A stretch of 64,000 nucleotides of DNA from Pseudophaeobacter profundi (GTDB taxonomy: Bacteria > Pseudomonadota > Alphaproteobacteria > Rhodobacterales > Rhodobacteraceae). The position numbers were made by a program, and so were the translations under genes. Numbering within the stretch: the stretch's first letter is position 1; each line of letters begins with the position of its first letter. A model generated the notes under the pieces. The model saw nothing but the letters and a program-made list of their open reading frames with translations, was not told where the DNA came from and did no database searches. The stretch covers positions 124,001 through 188,000 of the forward strand of contig NZ_JARJEF010000001.1 in the NCBI RefSeq assembly GCF_029697505.1, read 5' to 3'. Positions 8,246 through 16,962 of the stretch are shown here, in pieces.

Positions 8246-9364
8246 TCAGGCGGTCAGATCAAAAGCCGCCTGCGCACCAACGCGGCCATTGACCAGAATT
8301 TCAATCTGGTGGCGGCCTGGATACAGTTTGAAGGTGGTGGCATCGCCTTTGAACCGATGCAGTTTGGCCAAGGTCAGCGCCGCACCGCGCAGTTTCGTTT
8401 GCTTCAGCTTGAACACCTTTTGCGCGGTCTTGCCACCAGCCCGTGCAAAACTGACACGGTAGTCGACAATCACTGGCAAATCCGTCGGGGAGGCAAGCGT
8501 GACCTCAAACTTGAGCGCCCCGCCAATGCGCAGGGCCGACGCCCCCAGCTGCAAATCGACCGAGACCTCTGCCTCAGGGTCATAGCCAAGCAGGCGCAAT
8601 GCCCGCGGGTGGCCGGATTTCACCAGGCCGCGACAGGCATGGCTGATCAGCCAGGTCAGCTCTTTTTCCTGTTGTGCGCCATGTGCCCGCCAGGCCTCTA
8701 GCCGGTCCAGGACCAGATCCGGCTCTTTCTTGCTGATGTCATTCAGGTGATTGGCAACTGATCGCGTCACATAGCGGGTGGGATCCTGATGCAGATGGTC
8801 CAGAAACGGCAGCGGATCGGCCAGCGTCAAAGCAACCCCCTGCCCCCAGGGCAGGCGCGGCCTGGTGCCTTCGCTGACCAGGCGGCGCACATGATAGCTG
8901 GGATGCTGTATCCACTGCTGCATCCGCGCCAGCGTCAGATCCTGATGCGTATTCAAGAACGGACGAATGGCCCATTCCATGGAAAACCGCTGGGTCAGTT
9001 CCGCCAAGAGATCCAGCGCCAGCTCTGGGTCGCTGTGCAGCCCCCGCGCCAAGACGAACTCGCCCACCGGAGCAAAGATGAAATCGCCGAAATCATCATC
9101 CGTCCTCCCCGGATCCAGCGGTGGCGGCAGCGCCTGCAAAAGCCGAGGTGCCACCTCGGGCAGCGGTCCGGGCAGATGCTGGCCCAGAACCTCGGCGATC
9201 CAACTGATGCGCGCCTTCAATTCCAGCGGCAACAGGCCCGCCATGACATCCGTTTCAAATTGATCAGCCTGAAACCCCGGCACCACAGGGGCAAAAAGAC
9301 CCGCCAGATAGCGGGTCTTTTGCTGATTGAACAATTGGTCCTTAAGGGAAAACCCGCTGGCCAT
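8246..9364 (-). CDS. DNA alkylation repair protein, AlkD-like HEAT repeats
   Basis: A 372-residue all-helical protein resembling the AlkC/AlkD superfamily of HEAT-repeat DNA glycosylases that remove positively charged alkylated bases. Helical repeats such as LARMQQWIQHPSYHVRRLVSEGTRPRLPW, DPTRYVTRSVANHLNDISK and ELTWLISHACRGLVKSGH occupy residues 100-250. A beta-rich C-terminal domain (about 270-372) follows, as in longer family members. The ATG at 9364 was chosen because MASGFSLKDQLFN starts the conserved region; the frame extends upstream without similarity and into the SDR gene. It lies 32 bases after the SDR gene and is probably co-transcribed with it. Confidence 0.82.
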   Translation of the reverse strand: MASGFSLKDQLFNQQKTRYLAGLFAPVVPGFQADQFETDVMAGLLPLELKARISWIAEVLGQHLPGPLPEVAPRLLQALPPPLDPGRTDDDFGDFIFAPVGEFVLARGLHSDPELALDLLAELTQRFSMEWAIRPFLNTHQDLTLARMQQWIQHPSYHVRRLVSEGTRPRLPWGQGVALTLADPLPFLDHLHQDPTRYVTRSVANHLNDISKKEPDLVLDRLEAWRAHGAQQEKELTWLISHACRGLVKSGHPRALRLLGYDPEAEVSVDLQLGASALRIGGALKFEVTLASPTDLPVIVDYRVSFARAGGKTAQKVFKLKQTKLRGAALTLAKLHRFKGDATTFKLYPGRHQIEILVNGRVGAQAAFDLTA

Positions 9365-9396
9365 TCGATGCTCCGTGTCTTGCGTCAGGACACTGC

Positions 9397-10176
9397 TTAC
9401 AGTGTCATATTGGTGGCCCCACCGTCCAACAGAATGTTCTGTCCGACAATGAACCCCGCATGTTGCGAGCACAAAAACGCACAGGCGGCGCCGAATTCCT
9501 GCCGGGTGCCGTAGCGTCCTGCGGGAATGGTGGCCGCGCGCTGTGCCTTGGCCTCTTCCATGGTGATACCCTGCTGGCTGCTGACGCCGCTATCCAATGA
9601 AACCGCGCGGTCCGTGGCATGGATACCGGGCAGCAGGTTATTGATGGCAACACCGCTGCCTGCGACCTGTCGCGAGGTGCCTGCCACATACCCAGTCAAC
9701 CCGGCGCGGGCAGAGTTTGACAGGCCCAGCACCGCAATGGGGGCCTTGACGGATTGCGAGGTGATATTGACCACCCGGCCCCAGCCGCGTTCCATCATGC
9801 CCGGCAGCAGCGCCTTCATCAGGGCAATCGGTGCCAACATATTGGCATCCAGCGCCTTGATGAAATCCTCACGCTCCCAGTCTGACCACAGCCCCGGAGG
9901 CGGGCCACCGGCGTTATTGACCAGGATATCAACGCCTGTCGCAGCGGCGAGCAGCTTTGCCTGCCCCTCTTGCGTGGTGACATCAGCCGCCACGGTTTCG
10001 ACCTCAACGCCGTAGCGATCGCGAATGGCCTGCGCGGCCTGCAAGAGGGTCTCTTCGCCGCGCGCATTCATCACCAGGTTGACCCCCGCTTCGGCCAATG
10101 CCTCCGCGCAACCCAGACCCAGGCCCTTGCTGCTGGCGCATACCAATGCGCGTTTTCCAGTAATCCCGAGATCCAT
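9397..10176 (-). CDS. SDR-family oxidoreductase with non-canonical active site
   Basis: A 259-residue Rossmann protein of the short-chain dehydrogenase/reductase family, usually annotated as a 3-oxoacyl-ACP reductase relative. The NAD(P) loop reads CASSKGLGLG (residues 13-22), NNAGG starts at 87, and the catalytic-Ser region is NITSQS (S140). The normal Y-x3-K pair is not present: S153 and R157 occupy the aligned positions. The C-terminal FLCSQHAGFIVGQNILLDGG is typical of the fold. The ATG at 10176 has AGGGAG at good spacing; the longer frame reaching 10344 has no support. Substrate unknown, and the missing pair makes classical reductase activity doubtful. Confidence 0.85.
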   Translation of the reverse strand: MDLGITGKRALVCASSKGLGLGCAEALAEAGVNLVMNARGEETLLQAAQAIRDRYGVEVETVAADVTTQEGQAKLLAAATGVDILVNNAGGPPPGLWSDWEREDFIKALDANMLAPIALMKALLPGMMERGWGRVVNITSQSVKAPIAVLGLSNSARAGLTGYVAGTSRQVAGSGVAINNLLPGIHATDRAVSLDSGVSSQQGITMEEAKAQRAATIPAGRYGTRQEFGAACAFLCSQHAGFIVGQNILLDGGATNMTL

Positions 10177-10503
10177 AGCTTTGCTCCCTGCGTCGTGCTT
10201 GAATTTTGCCCAAGACTGCACCGCTTGGGCAGTAATGGCCAGCCCAGAATCGCAGGGGCGGCCTGCCGGGTTTTGCCGATACATTTGGCCGCTGCGGCCC
10301 CCTGATTGGAGCCGGCTGGCTGGACTGCTGGCCTGCACCACCACAAAGGGATAGGTGAAATTAATGGCTTGTCAGGATTTCTGCCCGTATTTGTCGGTAT
10401 CATGCCATAATTCGCGGCTATACCCCTGTGCCAGGGGCATGCCATTGCGTTTGCGGCGCGCCCAGGCAGGGGTTACCCCTTGCGTCGCAACAGCTAAATC
10501 AGG
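10177..10503. other. Divergent intergenic region with two small palindromes
   Basis: These 327 bases separate the divergent SDR and Hint-protein genes, and no protein-like frame or RNA gene is apparent. Two compact inverted repeats lie on the Hint side: CCCCTG/CAGGGG at 10423-10437 with a three-base loop, and the 13-base palindrome AGGGGTTACCCCT at 10468-10480, ending 23 bases before the Hint ATG. Both lack T-runs and could be operator sites. Confidence 0.4.
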
Positions 10504-11526
10504 ATGGGGACTTCAGTGCCAGCAGTAGAACACGCCATTCAGTCCATCCCGGCCTACCCGGCCGAACAGTTCCTGGTGGAAATTGGTGCCAACATGGGTG
10601 ACCCGATTGGCCTTTACCAGGACCTGATGCTGGATGACATCTACCAGCTTAGCCCACCGGCGCACCCACAACGGCTGGCCCTGGCCAGCAACGCAGAGGG
10701 GCAGTTCTGCATCGCCGAAGGCACGGCACTCGGCACCCCCGGTGCTCGGCTGCATCTGGACTGCGTCCTGACCCTGATGCCACAGGCCGGCGATAACGTC
10801 GAAGCCCTGGTAATGGTCGAAGTCGACGCGGACGGGATGATCGCTGCGATCTACCTGTTGCCCATGGCACCACTGAACCTGCAACACAGCTATACGCTGG
10901 TGCGGGCGGAACAGGACGGTGCACGGCGCAAACTGGCGCAGATGGCCTGTGTGTCATTCACCCGCGGCACCCGGATTACCCTGGCCACAGGGGCGCAGAA
11001 ACCGATCGAAGACCTCGTGCCCGGTGATCGCGTATTGACCCGCGACGACGGGGTGCAGGAGTTGCGCTGGATTGGCCAGACCACATCGCGCGCGGTGGGG
11101 CGTATGGCCCCGGTACTGATCCGGGCCGGGGTCTTGAACAATGCCGCTGATCTGCTGGTCAGCCCCGATCACCGCCTGATGGTCTATCAACGCCGCGATG
11201 AGCTGGGCACCGGCTGTTCGGAACTCCTGGTGCGGGCGCGTGACCTGGTCAATGGCACAACGGTTGTGGTGCAGGATGGCGGCTTTGTCGATTACTTCCA
11301 GCTGCTGTTTGACCGGCATCACATCATCTATGCCGAAGGCATCGCCGCAGAGAGCCTGTTTCTGGACCCCCTTACCCAGCCCGCCCTGCCCGATGATCTG
11401 CTGCGCCGCATCGGCCCTGGCCTTGCCACAGGTCAGCGCCGCGACAGCCACGGGTTGGAGGTACAGAAAAACCTGCTGAACCACCCAGATGCGGTTGAAA
11501 TGCTGCGCCGCTCTTCGCTGCGCTAA
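10504..11526 (+). CDS. Hint (Hedgehog/intein) domain protein
   Basis: A 340-residue protein. The first ~148 residues are of no recognised family. A Hint_2-type domain starts at C149 (CVSFTRGTRI) and continues with PIEDLVPGDRVLTRD, the SPDHRLM histidine motif and the closing QLLFDRHHIIYAEG...ESLF segment. Such domains derive from protein-splicing and autoprocessing modules and are frequent in secreted or surface proteins of Rhodobacteraceae; their physiological role is largely unknown. C149 would be the nucleophile if self-cleavage occurs. No Sec signal peptide is visible, so export by another route or a cytoplasmic role is open. It stands alone between the SDR and prfC genes. Confidence 0.85.
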   Translation: MGTSVPAVEHAIQSIPAYPAEQFLVEIGANMGDPIGLYQDLMLDDIYQLSPPAHPQRLALASNAEGQFCIAEGTALGTPGARLHLDCVLTLMPQAGDNVEALVMVEVDADGMIAAIYLLPMAPLNLQHSYTLVRAEQDGARRKLAQMACVSFTRGTRITLATGAQKPIEDLVPGDRVLTRDDGVQELRWIGQTTSRAVGRMAPVLIRAGVLNNAADLLVSPDHRLMVYQRRDELGTGCSELLVRARDLVNGTTVVVQDGGFVDYFQLLFDRHHIIYAEGIAAESLFLDPLTQPALPDDLLRRIGPGLATGQRRDSHGLEVQKNLLNHPDAVEMLRRSSLR

Positions 11527-11671
11527 CCGACGCCTCCGTGGACAAGTCGCCTGCGATGCATCATCGGGAGCGATACCTGCGCAGCCCCCTGGCCGCCCTG
11601 TTTCACAGCTTTCTGCGACGAGGGGGGGCTTTTTCTTGCCAGCCTCGACAATCCAACCTATACGCGCGCTC

Positions 11672-13279
11672 ATGTTGGATACCGCTGCAAACCGCCCAGA
11701 CCTGCCGCCCGAAATCGCGCGGCGCCGCACCTTTGCGATCATTTCGCACCCGGATGCGGGCAAAACCACGCTGACTGAAAAATTCCTGCTTTATGGCGGC
11801 GCGATTCAGATGGCTGGGCAGGTGCGCGCCAAGGGCGAAGCACGGCGCACCAGATCCGATTTCATGCAGATGGAAAAGGACCGCGGCATTTCGGTCTCGG
11901 CCTCGGCAATGTCCTTTGATTTTGACGGCTTCCGCTTCAATCTGGTGGATACGCCCGGCCACTCGGACTTTTCCGAAGACACCTATCGCACCCTCACGGC
12001 GGTGGATGCCGCCGTCATGGTGATTGATGGGGCAAAGGGCGTGGAAAGCCAGACTCAGAAACTGTTTGAGGTCTGCCGCCTGCGTGACCTGCCGATCCTG
12101 ACCTTCTGTAACAAGATGGACCGCGAAAGTCGCGATACCTTTGATATTATTGATGAGATCCAGGAAAACCTGGCCATTGACGTGACGCCAGCCGCCTGGC
12201 CCATCGGCGTTGGGCGCGATTTCATCGGCTGCTACGACATGCTGCGCGACCGACTGGAGCTGATGGACCGCGCCGACCGCAACAAAGTGGCCGAAAGCAT
12301 CGCGATTGAGGGCCTGGATGACCCCAAGCTGGCCGAATATGTGCCCGCAGATCTGCTGAACAAGCTGCTGGAAGAGGTCGAGATGGCCCGCGAGCTGCTG
12401 CCCAAGCTGGATCCGCAGGCGGTGCTCGAAGGCCATATGACCCCGATCTGGTTTGGCTCAGCCATCAACTCCTTTGGCGTCAAAGAACTAATGGACGGCA
12501 TTGGCCACTACGGCCCCGAACCGCAGGTGCAAAAGGCGCAGCCACGAAATATTGCCCCCGAAGAGAAGAAGGTCGCCGGCTTTGTCTTCAAGGTGCAGGC
12601 CAATATGGACCCAAAGCACCGCGACCGGGTGGCCTTTGTGCGGATGGCTAGCGGCCACTTTAAACGCGGCATGAAACTGACCCATGTGCGCACCAAGAAA
12701 CCGATGGCGATTTCCAACCCGGTGCTGTTCCTCGCCTCTGACCGCGAATTGGCCGAAGAGGCATGGGCTGGCGATATCATTGGTATTCCGAACCATGGCC
12801 AGCTGCGCATCGGCGACACCCTGACCGAAGGCGAAGCCCTGCGGGTTGCCGGTATTCCCTCCTTTGCGCCGGAACTGCTGCAGGGCGTGCGCGCGGGCGA
12901 TCCGATGAAAGCCAAGCATCTGGAAAAGGCGCTGATGCAGTTTGCCGAAGAAGGCGCAGCCAAGGTGTTCAAACCCTCAATCGGTTCCGGCTTTATTGTT
13001 GGCGTGGTCGGGGCGCTGCAATTTGAGGTTCTGGCCAGCCGGATCGAGCTGGAATACGGCCTACCGGTGCGGTTTGACAGCTCTCAGTTCACCTCGGCGC
13101 GCTGGGTCAATGGGGACAAAGCGGCGGTGGACAAGTTTGTAAATTCCAACAAACAGCACATCGCCTATGACCATGATGGCGATGTCGTCTATCTGACTCG
13201 TCTGCAGTGGGACATCGACCGGGTAGAGCGGGATTACCCCGATCTGCAACTGACCGCGACCAAGGAAATGATGGTCTGA
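11672..13279 (+). CDS. prfC: Peptide chain release factor 3
   Basis: RF3 is the GTPase that recycles RF1 and RF2 from ribosomes after termination. The 535-residue length is exactly that of the family. The G-domain motifs are HPDAGKTTLTE (G1), DTPGHSDF (G3) and NKMDRESRD (G4), followed by translation-factor domains II and III. The ATG at 11672 gives the standard N-terminus before RRRTFAIISHPDAGKT; a longer frame begins inside the Hint gene and is not credible. A strong terminator follows at 13328, so it is probably a single-gene unit. Confidence 0.95.
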   Translation: MLDTAANRPDLPPEIARRRTFAIISHPDAGKTTLTEKFLLYGGAIQMAGQVRAKGEARRTRSDFMQMEKDRGISVSASAMSFDFDGFRFNLVDTPGHSDFSEDTYRTLTAVDAAVMVIDGAKGVESQTQKLFEVCRLRDLPILTFCNKMDRESRDTFDIIDEIQENLAIDVTPAAWPIGVGRDFIGCYDMLRDRLELMDRADRNKVAESIAIEGLDDPKLAEYVPADLLNKLLEEVEMARELLPKLDPQAVLEGHMTPIWFGSAINSFGVKELMDGIGHYGPEPQVQKAQPRNIAPEEKKVAGFVFKVQANMDPKHRDRVAFVRMASGHFKRGMKLTHVRTKKPMAISNPVLFLASDRELAEEAWAGDIIGIPNHGQLRIGDTLTEGEALRVAGIPSFAPELLQGVRAGDPMKAKHLEKALMQFAEEGAAKVFKPSIGSGFIVGVVGALQFEVLASRIELEYGLPVRFDSSQFTSARWVNGDKAAVDKFVNSNKQHIAYDHDGDVVYLTRLQWDIDRVERDYPDLQLTATKEMMV

Positions 13280-13327
13280 GGCACCGCGCTACGGCCCCAA
13301 AGCCTGATAGACAAGCTCACATAATCT

Positions 13328-13355
13328 GGGCGCGCCATCACCGGCGCGCCCTTTT
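13328..13355 (+). terminator. Rho-independent terminator of prfC
   Basis: GGGCGCGCC (13328-13336) pairs perfectly with GGCGCGCCC (13343-13351) across a six-base loop and is followed at once by TTTT. It lies 48 bases after the prfC stop codon. Confidence 0.9.
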
Positions 13356-13547
13356 GCGATTCTTCGTTGACGTCGCGGCCCGCCGCTTGGTCGCAGCCCG
13401 ATCCGCATTTTGAGGTTTTGCCGCTCTTCTGTCCGGCGCGCACTGGACCAACGGGGGGAACCCTGTGCAGTATCGCGCCACGTGACACCGCGCAGACAGC
13501 CCTGCCCCGCAACCGGACAGAGCAAGGATACAGAGAGCAGGGCATCA

Positions 13548-14528
13548 ATGGACACAAACGCAAAATGGGGCATCGTCGCCACTATCAAGGCCCCGGCCCA
13601 AGACATCCTCGATTTTGCCGCCTACCACCTGGAGGCCGGAGCACATCGTCTGTTTCTATATCTCGATGCCCCCTGCCCCGGCGCCCGCCCTCTGCTCAAG
13701 GCGCATCCAAAGATCCGCGTCTTTGACTGCGACGATGCCTCTTGGCAAAGGCGGCGCAAGGGCGGCAAGCCCGCCAAACATCAGGTTCGCCAAAGCCTGA
13801 ATGCCACCCGTGCCTATCGTCGCCAAGCTGCTGATCTGGACTGGCTAGCCCATATTGACGTTGATGAATTCCTCTGGGCGAATAGCTCGATTGGCACGCT
13901 GCTGGCGGCCCTGCCGCAAACTACCCTGGCAGCCCGCGCCCGCCCCATAGAGGCACTTGCAGGCGATGCAACTGCCTTCAAAGGTCATATCCCCAAAGGG
14001 CCTGAACGCGGCACAATCGTCGGCCGCCTGTATCCGCGCTACGGCGAACATATGCGTGGCGGCTTTCTCAGCCATGTGCAGGGCAAGATCTTTGTGCGCA
14101 CAGGACTGCCCGATATCAGCTTTCGCATCCATAACTTTTTCCAAGACGCTGGCAAAAGCCCAGAGGACCGGCTGGAAAACCCCGCCACGACCGAACTGCC
14201 TGCGCTTGAGCTGTGCCACCTGCATGCGCGGGATTGGCCCCACTGGCTGGCGCATTACCGGTTTCGCCTAGAGCGCGGATCTTACCGGGCCGACCTCTCG
14301 CCCGCACGACCCAGGGATAAGGACGGCATAAACCTGCATGAACTCCTCTCGGCAATAGAGGCCGAAGAGGGCGTGCCAGGCCTGCGCGCCTTTTATGATG
14401 AAGTCTGCGGCGACAGCCCGGCCCTGCGCCAGCGGCTGGAACAGGAAGGGCTGTTGCGGATCCGTATGCTCAACCGCGCCGCGACCCGACAAAAGCACTT
14501 CCCCAGTTTTGACAGCACGCAGGGGTGA
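13548..14528 (+). CDS. Glycosyltransferase family 2-like protein (GT2/GT92-type)
   Basis: A 326-residue cytoplasmic protein of the Glyco_tranf_2_4-like group. It shows the N-terminal strand WGIVATIKAPAQDILDFAAYHLEAGAHRLFLYLD, the conserved arginine/lysine-rich segment RRRKGGKPAKHQVRQ, and the metal-binding motif HIDVDEFL with D104-x-D106. The donor, acceptor and product are not deducible. It has its own terminator-separated unit, with prfC upstream and a helicase gene 223 bases downstream. The ATG at 13548 is the first that starts the conserved fold; upstream codons look non-coding. Similar solitary genes are common in roseobacters. Confidence 0.8.
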   Translation: MDTNAKWGIVATIKAPAQDILDFAAYHLEAGAHRLFLYLDAPCPGARPLLKAHPKIRVFDCDDASWQRRRKGGKPAKHQVRQSLNATRAYRRQAADLDWLAHIDVDEFLWANSSIGTLLAALPQTTLAARARPIEALAGDATAFKGHIPKGPERGTIVGRLYPRYGEHMRGGFLSHVQGKIFVRTGLPDISFRIHNFFQDAGKSPEDRLENPATTELPALELCHLHARDWPHWLAHYRFRLERGSYRADLSPARPRDKDGINLHELLSAIEAEEGVPGLRAFYDEVCGDSPALRQRLEQEGLLRIRMLNRAATRQKHFPSFDSTQG

Positions 14529-14624
14529 TCCCCGCGCAACGATTCGGCGCCCCTGACGCGGGGGTGACCGGTATTTTGGCACGCCAGCAGAGGCGGATAG
14601 CGGCCAGGCAAGCCCAGCCAATAA

Positions 14625-14653
14625 TTGACCGCAGGACAAGATTTTGCTATGTC
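14625..14653 (+). promoter_or_regulatory. Candidate sigma-70 promoter of the DEAD-box helicase gene
   Basis: TTGACC (14625-14630) and TATGTC (14648-14653) are separated by 17 bases. Transcription from here would give a leader of about 90 bases before the ATG at 14752. That leader contains a GTCCG/CGGAC hairpin (14732-14747) ending four bases before the start codon, and no recognisable Shine-Dalgarno sequence. Confidence 0.45.
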
Positions 14654-14751
14654 CCGCCAAAAGCTGGACGTTGTCACACCGCTTGTTCTCGCGGACCCGG
14701 CTTTGTCAAAACACGCGCGGGCCAAATTAGTGTCCGCAAAAACGGACGCAT

Positions 14752-16416
14752 ATGACAAAATTTACCGATCTGAACCTGAACCCCAAGGTCCTCAAAGCGA
14801 TTGAAGAAGCGGGTTACGAGTCACCAACACCGATCCAGGCTGGTGCTATTCCACCTGCGCTTGAAGGTCGTGATGTACTGGGCATCGCCCAAACCGGCAC
14901 CGGCAAAACCGCCTCTTTCACCCTGCCAATGATCACCATGCTGGCCCGTGGCCGCGCCCGCGCCCGGATGCCGCGCAGCCTGGTCCTGTGCCCGACCCGC
15001 GAATTGGCAGCCCAGGTTGCAGAGAATTTTGACACTTATACCAAACACTTAAAGCTTACAAAGGCCCTCTTGATTGGCGGTGTCAGCTTTAAGGAGCAGG
15101 ACCAGCTAATCGACAAAGGCGTCGACGTTCTGATCGCAACGCCAGGTCGCCTGCTGGATCATTTCGAGCGCGGAAAGCTCTTGCTGACCGGTGTGCAGAT
15201 CATGGTCGTCGATGAGGCAGACCGGATGCTCGACATGGGCTTTATTCCGGATATCGAGCGGATCTTCTCCCTTACGCCCTTTACCCGCCAGACGCTGTTC
15301 TTCTCGGCCACCATGGCCCCTGAAATCGAACGGATCACCAATACCTTCCTTTCCGCACCTGAGCGAATCGAAGTTGCCCGGCAGGCCAGCGCCTCTGAAA
15401 CCATCGAACAACAAGTGGTGCAGTTCAAAGCCTCGCGCAAAGATCGCGAAGCCAGCGAAAAACGCACCGCCCTGCGCGCATTGATCGACGGCGAAGGCGA
15501 CAAGCTGACCAACGCAATCATCTTCTGCAACCGTAAGACGGATGTAGATATTGTGACCAAGTCACTGAAAAAATACGGCTATGATGCCGCGCCGATTCAT
15601 GGCGATCTGGACCAGAGCCAACGCACCAAGACACTCGACGGGTTCCGCGACGGGCAGCTGCGTATTCTCGTGGCCTCTGACGTCGCGGCGCGCGGCCTGG
15701 ATGTGCCCAGCGTCAGCCATGTGTTCAATTATGATGTGCCCGGCCACCCCGAAGACTATGTCCACCGGATTGGCCGCACCGGCCGCGCGGGCCGTGAAGG
15801 CAAGGCAATCACCATTTGCTCTGTCCGCGATGAAAAGGCCCTCGCCGCCGTTGAAAACCTGCTGCAAAAAGAAATCAGCCGGATGGACAACCCTGCCAAG
15901 AAAGCAGAGCCGGTCAAGCGCAGCGCTGCCAAGAAATCCACTGACACGCCGGATCAGGACACCGAAAATTCCGGTGGCAAGCCCACACGAAGCCGCCGGG
16001 GCGCTACATCGCGCAAGTCGGCGGACGCCGCTGCGCCGCAGGATGCTGCCACACCAAAAGCAGAGGTCAGTGAAGATAAGGCCGGCGCTGACCAGGTATC
16101 TGCGGATCTGCAAGCGCAGGAAACCACTGAAACGGACAAGTCCGAAGCACGCAAATCGGCCCCCCGCAAGGCAGACAGTGCCAAATCCGAAGGCCGCTCG
16201 CGTACGCGCAAGGCCACGGCCAAGGCAGACGATAAGCCAGACGACAAGCCCGTCGCCGAGGAAAACGCTGCAGCGCAGCAACAAACTGCCCCCAAGAACA
16301 ATCGGGGCCGTGGCGGCAAACAAGGCGGGCGTCGTGACGATCGCACGGTTGTTGGCATGGGCGATCACATGCCAAGCTTTATCGCGCTCTCATTTGCAGA
16401 GCGTCGCGCCGGGTAA
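14752..16416 (+). CDS. DEAD-box ATP-dependent RNA helicase, RhlE-like
   Basis: A 554-residue RNA helicase acting on ribosomal or structured mRNA. The motifs in order are the Q motif with Q29, Walker A AQTGTGKT (46-53), PTRELAAQ (81-88), TPGRLLDH (130-137), DEAD (154-157), SAT (185-187) and the domain-2 motifs ARGLDVP and HRIGRTGRAGR. After about residue 375 there is a ~150-residue low-complexity tail rich in Lys, Ala, Ser, Glu and Asp, ending in an Arg/Gly-rich patch (NNRGRGGKQGGRRDD), probably a disordered RNA-binding tail. It is a single-gene unit closed by a strong terminator. Confidence 0.93.
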   Translation: MTKFTDLNLNPKVLKAIEEAGYESPTPIQAGAIPPALEGRDVLGIAQTGTGKTASFTLPMITMLARGRARARMPRSLVLCPTRELAAQVAENFDTYTKHLKLTKALLIGGVSFKEQDQLIDKGVDVLIATPGRLLDHFERGKLLLTGVQIMVVDEADRMLDMGFIPDIERIFSLTPFTRQTLFFSATMAPEIERITNTFLSAPERIEVARQASASETIEQQVVQFKASRKDREASEKRTALRALIDGEGDKLTNAIIFCNRKTDVDIVTKSLKKYGYDAAPIHGDLDQSQRTKTLDGFRDGQLRILVASDVAARGLDVPSVSHVFNYDVPGHPEDYVHRIGRTGRAGREGKAITICSVRDEKALAAVENLLQKEISRMDNPAKKAEPVKRSAAKKSTDTPDQDTENSGGKPTRSRRGATSRKSADAAAPQDAATPKAEVSEDKAGADQVSADLQAQETTETDKSEARKSAPRKADSAKSEGRSRTRKATAKADDKPDDKPVAEENAAAQQQTAPKNNRGRGGKQGGRRDDRTVVGMGDHMPSFIALSFAERRAG

Positions 16417-16441
16417 TTTTCCAATAAAATCAATACCATTT

Positions 16442-16468
16442 ACGGCCGCCATCTTTGGCGGCCGTTTT
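16442..16468 (+). terminator. Rho-independent terminator of the helicase gene
   Basis: ACGGCCGCC (16442-16450) and GGCGGCCGT (16457-16465) form a perfect 9-bp stem with a six-base loop, followed by further T residues. It lies 26 bases after the helicase stop. Confidence 0.9.
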
Positions 16469-16675
16469 GCGTTTGCGCTTTAGAGCGTGCCGGGAAAGGT
16501 CTTGAATTCACAGGCAGTCGGTCTACACGACCCAGTGCGTCACGCGGTCTTCCCGAATTTTCAGCTGGCGACCTTTGCACTTGCAGCATGGCGGGATTGA
16601 CAGATTGGCCAATGTCACCGCGCCCAAAGCCCGCTACATGTAGCCCATCCGAAAACGCAATAGACCGAGAACGTT

Positions 16676-16849
16676 ATGACCGAGCACCAGCCTGTTACTC
16701 TCACCGCTGATGAAATCCATGCCATCCAGCGTCGCGCAGAAGCTATGCGCGCCCGGGCTTTGGCTGATGGGATGAGCGCGGTTGGCCGCAGCCTGCGCGC
16801 CCTGCCCCAGAAAATCGTCGCGCTGCTGCAACGCCCCCGCACCGCGTAA
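16676..16849 (+). CDS. Small hypothetical protein, 57 residues
   Basis: A short frame beginning MTEHQPVTLTADEIHAIQRR and ending in a basic LLQRPRTA tail. It is Arg- and Ala-rich and predicted to be one or two amphipathic helices (EAMRARALADGMSAVGRSLRAL). It resembles the RSP_7527-like small basic proteins of Rhodobacteraceae in size and in the ADGMSA-type segment, but that resemblance is from memory and weak. It has a proper ATG, a stop at 16847-16849 and a bidirectional terminator 56 bases downstream, which supports a real gene. No function can be given. Confidence 0.55.
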   Translation: MTEHQPVTLTADEIHAIQRRAEAMRARALADGMSAVGRSLRALPQKIVALLQRPRTA

Positions 16850-16904
16850 GGGCAGCAGCCTGCCACTGTTTTGCGCAGTGACGGGTTCCCCCGTCAGCGC
16901 CCAC

Positions 16905-16938
16905 AAAAAAGCCTCGGCAAGATCTGCCGAGGCCTTTT
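16905..16938. terminator. Bidirectional terminator between the 57-codon ORF and RNase J
   Basis: GCCTCGGCA (16911-16919) pairs with TGCCGAGGC (16925-16933). The stem is preceded by AAAAAA and followed by CTTTT, so it has T-runs in both directions. It separates the plus-strand small ORF from the minus-strand RNase J gene, which ends at 16963. Confidence 0.88.
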
Positions 16939-16962
16939 CTATTCAGGATGTCAGCGCGGTGC

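Noticed and set aside
14529-14600. CCCCGCG/CGCGGGG pairing after the glycosyltransferase gene as a terminator
   Set aside because: The arms are separated by about 20 bases and no T-run follows, so it was not listed as a terminator.
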